A stretch of DNA of 64,000 nt from Alteromonas gilva (GCF_028595265.1 NZ_JAQQXP010000001.1:1426001-1490000), one strand, 5' to 3'. Positions 1-8,755 are shown, counted from the first letter of the stretch. Notes: generated by a model from the letters alone, not told the origin. Made by a program: numbers and translations.

Positions 1-341
1 CCTTAGAACAGCTGGGGCTGGAAATACTGGAATGCCACAATGGGGCTGAGGCATTGGCGCTATTAAAGGAATGGGCTGATGCAGGAAAGCGTGTTACTGA
101 GCAAATACTGATGATGTTTACTGATGCAGAAATGCCCGAAATGGATGGCTATCGGTTGACCGCTGAGGTGCGTGCTGACCAACGCATGGCGGATTTATTT
201 ATTACACTTAACACCTCCTTAAGTGGCAGCTTTAATCAGGCGATGGTCGAGAAGGTGGGCTGTAATCGCTTCATCTCCAAGTTTCAGCCAGATTTACTGG
301 TTGACGTTGTTCAGCAACGTATGCGCGAAGAAATATCATGA
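1..341 (+). CDS. cheV: CheV-type chemotaxis coupling protein, C-terminal receiver domain (5' end outside window)
   Basis: Only the last 112 codons or so are present; the frame is open from base 3 and the gene begins upstream. The segment is a response-regulator receiver domain: TDAEMPEMDGYRL carries the expected phospho-acceptor Asp, and TSLSGSF followed by the conserved Lys in SKFQPDLL are typical of CheV rather than CheY. CheV couples chemoreceptors to the CheA kinase through an N-terminal CheW-like domain (not visible here) and is tuned by phosphorylation of this receiver domain. The family call rests on the receiver domain alone. Confidence 0.85.
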   Translation, partial: LEQLGLEILECHNGAEALALLKEWADAGKRVTEQILMMFTDAEMPEMDGYRLTAEVRADQRMADLFITLNTSLSGSFNQAMVEKVGCNRFISKFQPDLLVDVVQQRMREEIS

Positions 342-551
342 ATATTCAATAACAGCGACAATTTGGTCGTGGGATTTAACTTACTGACACAGTATAATCG
401 AAAGCTTATGTTATTCTGTTGCAGGTGATGGTTAAACATCCGTCAGATGCGAAGTACAGCCTGTTGATTGTCATATTCGTCGGTTTTTACTGTGACTGCG
501 AGACGGCATAGATAAACTGCTCAGCAATACCAAATTAAAAAGGAACCTATC

Positions 552-1907
552 GTGCGTCATAAATTGTTTGCGGTCGTTGCCGCAACGTTTGCATTGTCAG
601 CCTGTGTTAACACCACCGATAATGCGGCGGCTTCCGTAAAATCCAATAGTGCCAAACCTAAAAATATCATTATGATTGTTGCCGACGGCATGGGACCCGC
701 TTTCACCACCGCTTACCGTAATTTCAGAGACGATCCAGCCACGCCGGTCGTTGAGCCGGTTATTTTTGATGATATTTTTGTTGGCAATGCCAGCACGTAC
801 CCGGCCCAGGTTTCGGGTTATGTGACAGATTCGGCAGCTTCTGCAACAGCACTGGCTGCGGGTATTAAAAGTTACAATGGGGCAATTGGTGTTGATGTAA
901 ACAAACAACCCGTTACCTCAGTGTTGCAACGAGCCAAACAACTGGGTTTAAAAACCGGGATTGCGGTTACATCACAAATTGTCCATGCCACGCCAGCCGC
1001 TTACATGGCCCATAACGAAAGTCGCCAGAACTATAACGCTCTGGCGGACAGCTATTTTGATGATCGTATCGATGGCAACTTTGTTGCGAATGTCATGCTC
1101 GGTGGCGGTACTAAGTTTTTTGAACGCACCGATCGCAACGTGACGGCGCAGTTTATTGAGGCTGGTTACACTTATGTCGATACCTACGACAAACTGGCAA
1201 CAGTGCCGGCAGGCGAAAATGTCCTGGGCTTGTTTGCCCCCGTTGGTTTGCCGTGGGTATTAGATGATAGCCGTAAAAATCGTCTCGCTTACCTCACCAA
1301 ACATGCGATAAAGCATTTGGAAAACGACAACGGATTCTTCTTATTAGTCGAAGCGAGTCAGGTAGATTGGGCCGGCCACTCTAATGATATTGCCGCTGCT
1401 ATGGGCGAGATGCACGACTTAAACCTGACTTTGGAATTGCTCTACGACTACGTGCAAAGCCACCCCGATACATTGGTGGTGCTGACCGCCGATCACAGCA
1501 CGGGGGGCCTGACTATCGGCGCCAATGGCGACTACCGTTGGGATCCGAAGTGGCTGCAAAACCTGCAGCAATCGCCGGCTGAAATTGCCAAAGCGTTGTC
1601 AGACGCTGATGATCCGGTCAGTATGGTCAGTACTGCTTTTGGCTTTGATTTGACCGACGAAGAAGCCGCTCAGGTTATTGCGTTAGCGCAATTAGCCAGC
1701 CTCAAAGACAAGTTGCAGGGCATTCAAACGCTCCTTGATGTACGCTCTAATACTGGCTGGACAACCTCCGGACATACCGGCGTAGATGTAGAAGTGTTTG
1801 CCTTCGGCGCAGCCAGTAATCACTTTTTAGGTCAGTATGACAATACCTATATTGCTAAAAAGTTATTTAATTTATTGCCGGCTGAAAGCAAGACTGCGAG
1901 CCAGTAA
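552..1907 (+). CDS. Alkaline phosphatase, predicted lipoprotein
   Basis: 451-residue secreted alkaline phosphatase that hydrolyses phosphomonoesters outside the cytoplasm. The PhoA-superfamily metal and catalytic signatures appear in order: VADGMG (Asp45), VTDSAASATA with the Ser94 nucleophile, VDWAGHSND, TADHSTGG and SGHTGVDV. The N-terminus has a short signal peptide ending in LSAC (Cys18), so the enzyme is probably lipid-anchored rather than free in the periplasm. The start is GTG, preceded by AAGGA at a normal distance. It is monocistronic, with its own terminator. A single Pho-box-like half-site (TTGTCAT, 468-474) lies upstream, but I could not build a convincing full Pho box. Confidence 0.9.
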   Translation: MRHKLFAVVAATFALSACVNTTDNAAASVKSNSAKPKNIIMIVADGMGPAFTTAYRNFRDDPATPVVEPVIFDDIFVGNASTYPAQVSGYVTDSAASATALAAGIKSYNGAIGVDVNKQPVTSVLQRAKQLGLKTGIAVTSQIVHATPAAYMAHNESRQNYNALADSYFDDRIDGNFVANVMLGGGTKFFERTDRNVTAQFIEAGYTYVDTYDKLATVPAGENVLGLFAPVGLPWVLDDSRKNRLAYLTKHAIKHLENDNGFFLLVEASQVDWAGHSNDIAAAMGEMHDLNLTLELLYDYVQSHPDTLVVLTADHSTGGLTIGANGDYRWDPKWLQNLQQSPAEIAKALSDADDPVSMVSTAFGFDLTDEEAAQVIALAQLASLKDKLQGIQTLLDVRSNTGWTTSGHTGVDVEVFAFGAASNHFLGQYDNTYIAKKLFNLLPAESKTASQ

Positions 1908-1960
1908 GCAGCTCAGCAACAGCCGGTAACAGTTAGTGCGTTTGTGCAACAGACACAAAA

Positions 1961-1984
1961 AAACCACCTTCGGGTGGTTTTTTA
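1961..1984. terminator. Bidirectional intrinsic terminator
   Basis: Eight-base-pair stem AAACCACC/GGTGGTTT with a TTCG loop, flanked by A-rich sequence on one side and a T run on the other. It separates the alkaline phosphatase gene from the convergent minus-strand operon and can serve both. Confidence 0.85.
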
Positions 1985-2055
1985 TTGGCAGCCATCAACA
2001 GGCTGGTTTGCGCGGGCTGGCTTTCCTTGCACGCCGTTACTGATCAATGATGCTG

Positions 2056-2763
2056 TTACTGATTAATAAAGGTTTCGATGTCTTCGCCGGTGATCTTGCC
2101 AATTTGACTAAACAGGTACCACAACGCGGTGATCAACAACACCATTGATGGAATTACGATCACGGGGTAGCTCAGCGCTGTCATGCGGCCAAGTTCTTCG
2201 GTGTAAGCGGTTGTACCCGGTTCACTCACTAGGATAACCTTGGCCAGAACATAGTTAAGCACCGACGATAAAAAGAAGGAACCCGCCACGATATACGAGC
2301 AGTGACGAATTTTTTGCTTAAACAGCTGTTGTTTATTTTGTTCATCAAGGACGGCGTTGAGTTTGGGCCAATTGATAATTTGATCGTTTAAGATTAACAG
2401 CTTCACCAGTGGTTTTTCGGTCGCCTGCGTAATGAGTACCGCAATGCCAATCACCGCCGGCACCGCAGCCTCCTTGATGGCAATATATTCTGCAGGCAGC
2501 TTTAACAAACTGATACCGCCAGTCAAAATAACGCTGATAATCCCGAGAATGGAAAACCCATTGATCTTACCGCTTTGTTTAAGATCCCACAGACCATAGC
2601 CAATGGGAAAACTCAGGGCAGCAACGATGCTCCACGCGGGGCCCAAATAGTCCTCAGAGCTGGCATAGCTCATTAACACCACCGGAATAACAATATTAAA
2701 GGCGAGGTTGGGCAGAAAGCCCTGGTTTTGCGGAGTGGATTTTTGTTGCGATGTTTCAGACAT
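2056..2763 (-). CDS. VC0807-family multipass membrane protein
   Basis: 235-residue hydrophobic protein with about six predicted membrane segments. It resembles the VC0807 family, distantly related to septation-type membrane proteins. Its substrate and role are unknown. I chose the ATG at 2763, which begins MSETSQQK; a longer frame would run back into the upstream rhomboid gene. No strong ribosome binding site is seen, only an A/G-rich AAAAGAAA stretch. It is the last gene of the minus-strand operon, 26 bases after the rhomboid gene. The family name is from memory of sequence style and is moderately sure. Confidence 0.6.
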   Translation of the reverse strand: MSETSQQKSTPQNQGFLPNLAFNIVIPVVLMSYASSEDYLGPAWSIVAALSFPIGYGLWDLKQSGKINGFSILGIISVILTGGISLLKLPAEYIAIKEAAVPAVIGIAVLITQATEKPLVKLLILNDQIINWPKLNAVLDEQNKQQLFKQKIRHCSYIVAGSFFLSSVLNYVLAKVILVSEPGTTAYTEELGRMTALSYPVIVIPSMVLLITALWYLFSQIGKITGEDIETFINQ

Positions 2764-2789
2764 GTTGTGGTTTCTTTTAAGGAAAATGA

Positions 2790-3341
2790 TTAAGGGGCTT
2801 TCGCCCATAAACGTGCGCTCAGTAAACCCATTACAAAGCCAAATAAATGGTACTCAAATGACACAAATCGTTGCAATGGCAACACACCAAATATCATACC
2901 GCCATAGAGTACGGCAATCACTATTGAAATGACCAATAAGTGTAACTTCTTACTGTAAAACCCTGCGAGGATTAAAAAGCCCAGATAACCATAGACTATG
3001 CCGCTTGCACCGATATGCATGGCGTCGCGACCGAACAGCCAAACCCAGCACCCGGCGCCGATCCAAATCACTAAGGTGGCGCAAATAAATGTACGTTTAC
3101 CCCATTGCATACTTAGCCAGCTAAACAACAATAATGGCAAAAAGTTGCTGGCAAAATGGGTTAGGTTTGCATGTAGCCAGGGAGCTACCAGAATACCGGA
3201 CAAATGGGCGAGAGAGCGCGGGCGCAAGCCAAACTGATTTAAGGCATTGGCCAATATCAGGTTAACAATTTCTACACCAATCAGACTGAGCGCCAGTACA
3301 GCGATAAAACGTAGCTGTTGGGAAAGAGGAAACTTAGTCAT
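2790..3341 (-). CDS. Rhomboid-family intramembrane serine protease
   Basis: 183-residue polytopic protein with rhomboid hallmarks: a His/Asn-rich segment WLHANLTHFASN (His57, His62, Asn66) in the second membrane region, the catalytic GASG motif (Ser113) and the catalytic His165 in EYHLFGF. Rhomboids cleave transmembrane substrates within the bilayer. Its start overlaps the upstream ATP-grasp gene stop by the ATGA arrangement, so the two are translationally coupled. This ties the protease to the envelope operon upstream. Its substrate is unknown; a membrane protein of the same operon is a natural guess but only an inference. Confidence 0.85.
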   Translation of the reverse strand: MTKFPLSQQLRFIAVLALSLIGVEIVNLILANALNQFGLRPRSLAHLSGILVAPWLHANLTHFASNFLPLLLFSWLSMQWGKRTFICATLVIWIGAGCWVWLFGRDAMHIGASGIVYGYLGFLILAGFYSKKLHLLVISIVIAVLYGGMIFGVLPLQRFVSFEYHLFGFVMGLLSARLWAKAP

Positions 3342-4504
3342 AAAATAATATGCGGCAGGTAACGCGACAGATCCTGGGTAATGAGCGAGCTATCTTCGCG
3401 TATCGAGATGCCCGCCGCCTGGTCGTCAACCAGCCAGCTGCCAATCAGAACATAATGCTCGCCATAACGGGGCAGGGGATTGAACTGCTGGATTATGAAC
3501 CCTTCCTCGCCGTACGGGCCATCTGAGAGCTGTGTACGCTGCTGATTATCTTCCAGTAGCGAGATGTTTGCGCCTTCACGGGAAAACAGTGGTTTTTTTA
3601 TCCACTGGCCGCCGCCAGCCCGGTGGGCATCCTGCTCAAAAAATGCCGGCAATAAATTGGGATGATTCTCAAAGGACTGCCACAATAGCGGCAGTAGTGC
3701 CTTGTTCGACAGTATGGCTTTCCAGGGCGGTTCCAACCACTGAGCTTCTGAGCCCGCCAATGCGTCGCCAAATTCTTCACGCAGCATAAACTCCCAGGGA
3801 TAGAGCTTAAAACAATGAGTAATAGGAGTGTCGTCGACATCAGTAAAATAGCCTGTATCACCCAAGCCGATTTGTTCTACGTACAAAAAAGGTGAGTCGA
3901 TACCCGCGGCGCTGGCACAATCCTGCAAATACTGAACAGTGCCGCGATCTTCAACGGAATCAGCGCAACAGGTAAAGTGAATACGCTGATACTTGTACTG
4001 CTGCTTTAACGCACTGAAGCGATTGACGAGCTTTTCCTGAAGCGAATTAAACTGGTCCGCACTGCGTGCAATGCTGCCCTGATCAACCAAATTTTCCAGC
4101 CACAGCCACTGCCAAAAGCCGGTTTCGTAAAGGGATGTCGGCGTGTCGGCATTGTTTTCTAACAGCTTGGCAGGGCCACTGCCGTCATACACCAAATCTA
4201 ATCGCGAATAGAGCGAAGGCTGGCGCTGTTGCCAACTACTGGCAATGTAGTCCCAGTGCGTCTCGGGGATCTGGCACTGCCGGAGTAATGCTTCTGACTG
4301 CACGACTTCATTAACCACATGCAGACACATTTGATGCAACTCTTCGGTAGGAGCTTCGATATCCTGTTCGATCTGCTGCAGGCTAAATTGATAATAGGCG
4401 CTTTCGTCCCAGTAAGGCTCTCCATACATGGTATGAAAATGAAAGCCAAATTCAGTCGCCAACTGCTGCCAGTTGGCTCGCGGTTGGCTGGCTATTCGCA
4501 GCAT
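3338..4504 (-). CDS. yjfC: Glutathionylspermidine synthase-like ATP-grasp enzyme (YgiC/YjfC family)
   Basis: 388-residue protein of the glutathionylspermidine synthase preATP-grasp family. Recognisable blocks are DLVYDGSGPAKLLENNADTPTSL, the ATP-grasp Lys region IKKPLFSREGAN, DGPYGEEGFIIQQF, and the C-terminal ALITQDLS-like tail near LPHIIL. The family ligates an amine to a carboxylate using ATP, but the YgiC/YjfC branch lacks the amidase half and its true substrate is not established. The ATG follows directly on the stop of the DUF1190 gene, and its end overlaps the rhomboid start. The order matches E. coli yjfM-yjfC. Confidence 0.88.
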   Translation of the reverse strand: MLRIASQPRANWQQLATEFGFHFHTMYGEPYWDESAYYQFSLQQIEQDIEAPTEELHQMCLHVVNEVVQSEALLRQCQIPETHWDYIASSWQQRQPSLYSRLDLVYDGSGPAKLLENNADTPTSLYETGFWQWLWLENLVDQGSIARSADQFNSLQEKLVNRFSALKQQYKYQRIHFTCCADSVEDRGTVQYLQDCASAAGIDSPFLYVEQIGLGDTGYFTDVDDTPITHCFKLYPWEFMLREEFGDALAGSEAQWLEPPWKAILSNKALLPLLWQSFENHPNLLPAFFEQDAHRAGGGQWIKKPLFSREGANISLLEDNQQRTQLSDGPYGEEGFIIQQFNPLPRYGEHYVLIGSWLVDDQAAGISIREDSSLITQDLSRYLPHIIL

Positions 4505-5122
4505 TTAGCCGCCCCAGCCTTTAGACTTACTGCTACTGCCCCAGCTTGATTTAGCTCTCACGGAGCTACCAAACCCACCACGTTTTATGGTGCGGTTTAC
4601 CGTTGGTTTTTTCTCAAAGGTGGAGGACGGCGCGTTGTAAGAGCGACGACGAATGTCACCATCAAAAACATAACCATTCGATGTAACCCAACGCGAACGA
4701 AACGGCGAGTAGGGTGAAAACGAGGTATATAGGGGTTGTGAGTAATAAGGTCGTGGCTGCATCAACTGGCTTACCATATAGCCAGCCATAAAGGGCATAA
4801 AGAAGCTACCGGAAGAGGTTTGTACATACTGACAACGCTGGTCGCCAAACTCGTACTCACAGTCTTTTTCGGTATCAAACTTTGGTGATGTGCGATTGTG
4901 CTCTGCCAGCGCGGCTTCATAGGCGGCCAGACACTGCCCGGTTGCTTCGGGATTGTCTTGCTTACAGTCATCGGGTGAGACGTATATCTGCGATGCTTCG
5001 CGGCTGCCACCGCAGGCTGATAACATCACACTGGCAATACCCAGGGCCAGAGGCTTCATGGCAAAGGCTTTACGCAATTGATGCAAGTAAATGCTTTTGG
5101 AACGCTTTTGAATATGACTCAT
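4505..5122 (-). CDS. yjfM: DUF1190 (YgiB/YjfM) lipoprotein
   Basis: 205-residue secreted protein. The signal peptide ends in VMLSACGG, a lipobox with Cys near residue 37. The body contains conserved Cys-rich motifs (SPDDCKQ, DCEYEFGDQRCQYV), followed by an aromatic, low-complexity region rich in Tyr/Pro/Ser and a Gly/Ser/Lys tail. DUF1190 proteins are usually encoded next to a YgiC/YjfC ATP-grasp enzyme, as here; their function is unknown. The ATG at 5122 is supported by AGGAG seven bases upstream; a GTG six bases earlier is less likely. Confidence 0.87.
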   Translation of the reverse strand: MSHIQKRSKSIYLHQLRKAFAMKPLALGIASVMLSACGGSREASQIYVSPDDCKQDNPEATGQCLAAYEAALAEHNRTSPKFDTEKDCEYEFGDQRCQYVQTSSGSFFMPFMAGYMVSQLMQPRPYYSQPLYTSFSPYSPFRSRWVTSNGYVFDGDIRRRSYNAPSSTFEKKPTVNRTIKRGGFGSSVRAKSSWGSSSKSKGWGG

Positions 5123-5132
5123 CAACACACTC

Positions 5133-5549
5133 CTAATAAGTCATGCAGGCGGCGTTCAATAACCCTACTGCAATCGACATGGCTGCGAGCATGACACCTG
5201 CTGACACTTCGTTGTTGTTAATACGCTCGGCTATTTTAGGCATAAAACTAAAGCGCAGTAGCGCAAACGCCAGGCTCTGGGCAATCACTGCAACAATGCC
5301 CCACAGGGTAAAGTCTATCAACCCCAGAGAGTTTGACGCGGCACTGGCCAGCGCCAGGCTGAAACCCACCATTGCGCCGCCAAATCCGATAGCAGCAGCC
5401 ACGTTCTTTTCTTCTTTTACTAATTTCCATTCGTCGTGGGGGGTAACAAAGGCATATACCACTTTAAAAATGAACAGGTAAATCACTGATACAGCAAAAT
5501 ACAGGACAAAATTTAATAAGCCCGCCAGAGAGTTGGTAATGATTTCCAT
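5133..5549 (-). CDS. yjfL: DUF350 inner-membrane protein (YjfL-like)
   Basis: 138-residue protein with about four membrane segments and the Gly/Ala-rich central stretch AAAIGFGGAMVGFSLALASA characteristic of DUF350. Starting at ATG 5549 (MEIITNSL) gives the usual family length and uses an AAGGAT site; the frame is open further upstream but would run into the DUF2491 gene. Function is unknown. It sits between DUF2491 and DUF1190 as in E. coli yjfK-yjfL-yjfM. Confidence 0.85.
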   Translation of the reverse strand: MEIITNSLAGLLNFVLYFAVSVIYLFIFKVVYAFVTPHDEWKLVKEEKNVAAAIGFGGAMVGFSLALASAASNSLGLIDFTLWGIVAVIAQSLAFALLRFSFMPKIAERINNNEVSAGVMLAAMSIAVGLLNAACMTY

Positions 5550-5565
5550 AAGATAATCCTTGTTA

Positions 5566-6210
5566 TTAACCGTTGATGCGGATATCCGCTGGTTGTATAT
5601 CAAATCCGGTGCTGATAACCAAACAGCGATCGGCATTGTTGCCGACAATTTTTTCTTCGCCTGCCACTAACAGTGACTCAGTACGATCATCACCGATGTC
5701 ACGTTCATAGAGCATCATAAACTGGTCGGTTTCGCTGACATCACCATCTTCTTCGTAGGTTTTCTCAGTGACCGCGACCGGCGGAGATTCGGAGCCCACT
5801 GCATCCCAAACCCGCTTAAAGGTATAACCTTCAAGTTCATAAGTGGGTGAGGATATGCCACTTTGCAGGCATTGTTGCCACTGACTTTGGCTACCAATTG
5901 TTGTGGTAGAGTAAAAGTACCATAACTTGACGTCGGTAATATGGTTTTCTGTCATGCCGCCATCCATTACGACTTGCAAAAACGCATCATCATCGGTGTA
6001 AAACCGCAGTAAGGTGCCGCCAGTATCGAGCGTTGCGGCACCCACCGCCTGAATGAGATGTTTCGAGGCGGCACCGTCAATGCACAAATCAGGTGTGATA
6101 AGGCGTAATTTCAGTTCGTCCAGTTCAAAGGAACCACCCAGGTAGAGCCCCATTACTTCCGGCGCTTGGGGCGTTTTTGGGGCGTCGGATTTAAACCATT
6201 TTTTAAACAT
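5566..6210 (-). CDS. yjfK: DUF2491 family protein (YjfK-like)
   Basis: 214-residue soluble protein matching the YjfK/DUF2491 type. It has an N-terminal basic patch (MFKKWFKS), an acidic middle region and motifs such as VMGLYLGGSFELD and FYTDDDAFLQV. No catalytic residues or membrane segments are evident. It begins two bases after the stop of the K+ channel gene, so translation is probably coupled. The assignment relies on its position and overall similarity to E. coli YjfK; the molecular role is not known. Confidence 0.8.
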   Translation of the reverse strand: MFKKWFKSDAPKTPQAPEVMGLYLGGSFELDELKLRLITPDLCIDGAASKHLIQAVGAATLDTGGTLLRFYTDDDAFLQVVMDGGMTENHITDVKLWYFYSTTTIGSQSQWQQCLQSGISSPTYELEGYTFKRVWDAVGSESPPVAVTEKTYEEDGDVSETDQFMMLYERDIGDDRTESLLVAGEEKIVGNNADRCLVISTGFDIQPADIRING

Positions 6211-6212
6211 GT

Positions 6213-7265
6213 TTATTGCTCCGTAAACGACGACCAGTTCACATCATTGATACGTTTTCTGGCAATGTAATAAAGCTTATCTTCTGGTGCAATAACCGTA
6301 TCCAGGCTTGGGTTAAGCTTGATGGAACGTTGATTGCTGGCCAGGGCGCAGCCAATGATTGTCGCATCATAATGACGTTTAAAGCCCATAAACAGCTGTT
6401 GGTAGCTCATCGGTTGTAACGACGCAGGAAAGATCACGGAATACTGCGCTTGCCCTTCATCATCAACACTGAGTAAGTCATGGGTCAGCGAGCTTGATCC
6501 AGGATCAAACGCAGCCTTGGCGAGCATTTCTACCGCCACACTGGGGGTGCACTCTACCTGCGGGCAATGTTGCTGCAGTAACTTCACCAGGCTCTCGTCG
6601 TTAAAATAGGCGACCTGATGCGCTGAGGGATTCTTTTGGGCGCAGTATAGCGCGGTGGTCATGGTCAAATCGTCCAGCGGGTTATCGATCAGAATGGTCG
6701 AAGCTGAACTAATACAGGCTTTGTCCATGTCCTCATCTTTATTGAAGGATTCAACCTTCACAAATTCGATTTTGCCCGGCATAGGGTTACTGATATCGGC
6801 TCTGACGCACAATACGATATCCGGCGGCCGGGAGAGTGACTGTCGTTCCTGGAGCAACAGTTTTAACAGCAGTAACGTGCGTTGTTCGTTCCAGCCTATC
6901 ACCAGAATATGGTCGTTAACATCCAGCGTCGATAATCCCATAAGACCTTTCCTCCATTGGTTACCAATAAATCCGGCCACACGGCCAACTATCATGGCAA
7001 AAATACTCAACCCTAACGGAATTACATAGAGGGCAACAATGATTTTGCCTGCGGGCGTTTGTGGTGACAGGTCGCCATAGCCCACGGTTGAGCCGGTAAC
7101 AGCGAGCCAGTATATAAAGTCAACGCTGCTGGTCAGCGCATGTTCATTAAATGCAAACAAAAGCAGCCAGGAAGAGGCTGCATAAAATAGCGTCACCAAA
7201 ACGATGGTGTACCACCTCGATTCAGCAAAATAATTCAGCATTACGCGCCGGATTTTTATCCACAT
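6213..7265 (-). CDS. Two-TM potassium channel with RCK domain
   Basis: 350-residue ion channel: first membrane helix at about residues 19-39, pore loop with the K+ selectivity filter TVGYGD at 60-65, second helix at 74-95, and a cytoplasmic RCK/TrkA-N domain starting near DHILVIGWNEQ at 118. The architecture is that of MthK-like channels gated by a cytosolic ligand. It is inserted between the PspA-like and DUF2491 genes, an addition to the E. coli yjf arrangement. The first ATG (7265) has no clear ribosome binding site, and an internal ATG nine codons in (7241) is also possible. A link between membrane potential and PspA-type membrane repair is inferred. Confidence 0.9.
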   Translation of the reverse strand: MWIKIRRVMLNYFAESRWYTIVLVTLFYAASSWLLLFAFNEHALTSSVDFIYWLAVTGSTVGYGDLSPQTPAGKIIVALYVIPLGLSIFAMIVGRVAGFIGNQWRKGLMGLSTLDVNDHILVIGWNEQRTLLLLKLLLQERQSLSRPPDIVLCVRADISNPMPGKIEFVKVESFNKDEDMDKACISSASTILIDNPLDDLTMTTALYCAQKNPSAHQVAYFNDESLVKLLQQHCPQVECTPSVAVEMLAKAAFDPGSSSLTHDLLSVDDEGQAQYSVIFPASLQPMSYQQLFMGFKRHYDATIIGCALASNQRSIKLNPSLDTVIAPEDKLYYIARKRINDVNWSSFTEQ

Positions 7266-7329
7266 ATCAGTTGCTGCTGGCTATCCATGTTGATGAAGGC
7301 TTTGGCTATCTTCGCAAACAAACAGCGGT

Positions 7330-7364
7330 AAAAACAAGTGAGTAATCAGCTATTCACTTGTTTT
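7330..7364 (-). terminator. Hairpin inside the yjf-type operon
   Basis: An 11-bp perfect inverted repeat, AAAACAAGTGA (7331-7341) with TCACTTGTTTT (7354-7364), around a 12-base loop. Read on the minus strand it ends in five Ts. It lies in the 118-base gap between the PspA-like gene and the K+ channel gene, so it may partly end transcription and raise yjfI/yjfJ over the membrane genes. Confidence 0.55.
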
Positions 7365-7383
7365 ATTCCCGCCGCTTTGACAC

Positions 7384-8064
7384 TTATTTACCAAGTATAC
7401 GCGCTAATTCGTCGTCGGCTGAGGTGCTGCCACCCTTTATACCGGCTGCCGCCAGGCGTTTTTCAAGATCATCTGAGGATTCCGATGAGGCCAGCTCTTC
7501 TGCTGCTTCCAGCTCAGCGCTGCGCATTTTTTGCTTATCCTGGATACGTGACAACGACTCTGTCGCGGTTTTCATTTTGCTGTTCGCACCCATGTGACGA
7601 GACGACACCGCAACCTGAGCTTTTTGCACACTCTCTGTGGCTTTAACCATATCCACCTGCTGTTCGAGACGACGCAGGTTGGCTTTCGCCTGCTGAATGT
7701 TTTTCGCCAGATTTTTCTCTGAGGCGGTAAACTGATCCAGGTACTGTTGTTCCTGATCGCGTTCGGCTTTCAGATCACTGACTTTTTGAGCACAATCCAG
7801 GGCCAGCGCACGGTCGGTGTCGATGGCTTTTTTGACATGCGCTTCATATTCGGCAATAGATTGGTTAAAACCATCTACTTTTTGTTGCGACAGTTTACAT
7901 TTGGCCAGTATTTGTGTGCGGGCATGATCAGATTTACGCAACTCTTCTTTTGCTTCCCGAATTTCCTGTTCAAGAATTCTGATTGCCTGACTATCTGCCA
8001 CAGACTGGGCAGCCTCATTGGCTCCACCTTTTACTGCGGTGATCAATTTTTTCCAAACAGACAT
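7384..8064 (-). CDS. yjfJ: PspA/IM30 (ESCRT-III-like) membrane-repair protein, YjfJ type
   Basis: 226-residue, highly charged, almost wholly alpha-helical protein with long coiled-coil stretches (residues about 25-140) and no membrane segment, typical of PspA/IM30/Vipp1. The C-terminal DELARILGK resembles family tails. PspA proteins bind stressed inner membranes and form oligomers related to ESCRT-III. It is the second gene after DUF2170, as in E. coli yjfI-yjfJ. A GGAGAAATTT site precedes the ATG. A distinct terminator-like hairpin follows it. Confidence 0.88.
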   Translation of the reverse strand: MSVWKKLITAVKGGANEAAQSVADSQAIRILEQEIREAKEELRKSDHARTQILAKCKLSQQKVDGFNQSIAEYEAHVKKAIDTDRALALDCAQKVSDLKAERDQEQQYLDQFTASEKNLAKNIQQAKANLRRLEQQVDMVKATESVQKAQVAVSSRHMGANSKMKTATESLSRIQDKQKMRSAELEAAEELASSESSDDLEKRLAAAGIKGGSTSADDELARILGK

Positions 8065-8080
8065 AAATTTCTCCTTAAAA

Positions 8081-8470
8081 TTACTTCAGGTGTGACTCAT
8101 AAGCGTCAAGGAATGCAGCAACGTTCTGAAACAGTGTTGTTACTTCAATTTGAATACTCTCAGCTTTCGATTGGGCGCTAAGTGCGCCAAATGCACTGTA
8201 GTATTCTTCTCCGTTAACGCTTGAAATGGCCACCGTGGTGAGTGGGAAAAGCATGTGAGTTGACAGAATATCGTGATCAAGGGCGGCTTTATCGGCAACC
8301 TGCGATGCATTGAACAGTAAACTTTCAACAATAATTTGCTCACCGCTAATTGCCAGCCAGGCATCTAGCCCATCCTGATTTGCAATAAGTAAACATTCTT
8401 TCTCGCGGGTGACAACCAGGTCATCCATGTCTTTAAACAGGGTCTCTAGTTTCTCAAGATCCCAATCCAT
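8081..8470 (-). CDS. yjfI: DUF2170 family protein (YjfI-like)
   Basis: 129-residue acidic soluble protein of the DUF2170 family, first gene of the minus-strand operon and 16 bases before the PspA-like gene. Conserved-looking stretches are ECLLIANQDGLDAWLAISGEQI and MLFPLTTVAISSV. Family members are nearly always found beside a PspA-like protein and may act as adaptors, but no activity is known. The ATG has a strong TAAGGAGAG ribosome binding site. Confidence 0.82.
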   Translation of the reverse strand: MDWDLEKLETLFKDMDDLVVTREKECLLIANQDGLDAWLAISGEQIIVESLLFNASQVADKAALDHDILSTHMLFPLTTVAISSVNGEEYYSAFGALSAQSKAESIQIEVTTLFQNVAAFLDAYESHLK

Positions 8471-8506
8471 ACTTACTCTCCTTACCGAATCAGCTAAATG
8501 CCGTTA

Positions 8507-8536
8507 ACTCTAGTCAGTTTTACTACCCGGTTGCAA
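8507..8536 (-). promoter_or_regulatory. Candidate sigma-70 promoter of the yjf-type operon
   Basis: On the minus strand, TTGCAA (8531-8536) and TAGAGT (8507-8512) are separated by 18 bases and lie about 40 bases before the first ATG. It fits sigma-70 only moderately; this was judged by eye. Confidence 0.3.
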
Positions 8537-8755
8537 TGTTTTTACGCTGGTTTTAACGCGTTAAGTGCAACAAAGTATGACCAGAACGATAGTCTGTTAT
8601 TTCATTTTGCTTTGCTCAGCACGACAAATATTGATTGTAGTGCCATCAGAGCGACTAAACTATAGACAATGATGGTACGCTTAGTCAATAATAAATATAT
8701 TCAAGTGTGTAATAAAGTGTTTCAATGTGAATTATAATTTACAAAAGGGGTTGTT

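Noticed and set aside
461..500. Pho box upstream of the alkaline phosphatase gene
   Set aside because: Only one good half-site (TTGTCAT) and one weak half (CTGTGAC) 22 bases further on; the middle repeat is missing.
4066..4549. Open frames opposite the ATP-grasp gene and similar shadows in other genes
   Set aside because: They lie antisense to well-supported genes, lack ribosome binding sites and show no domains.
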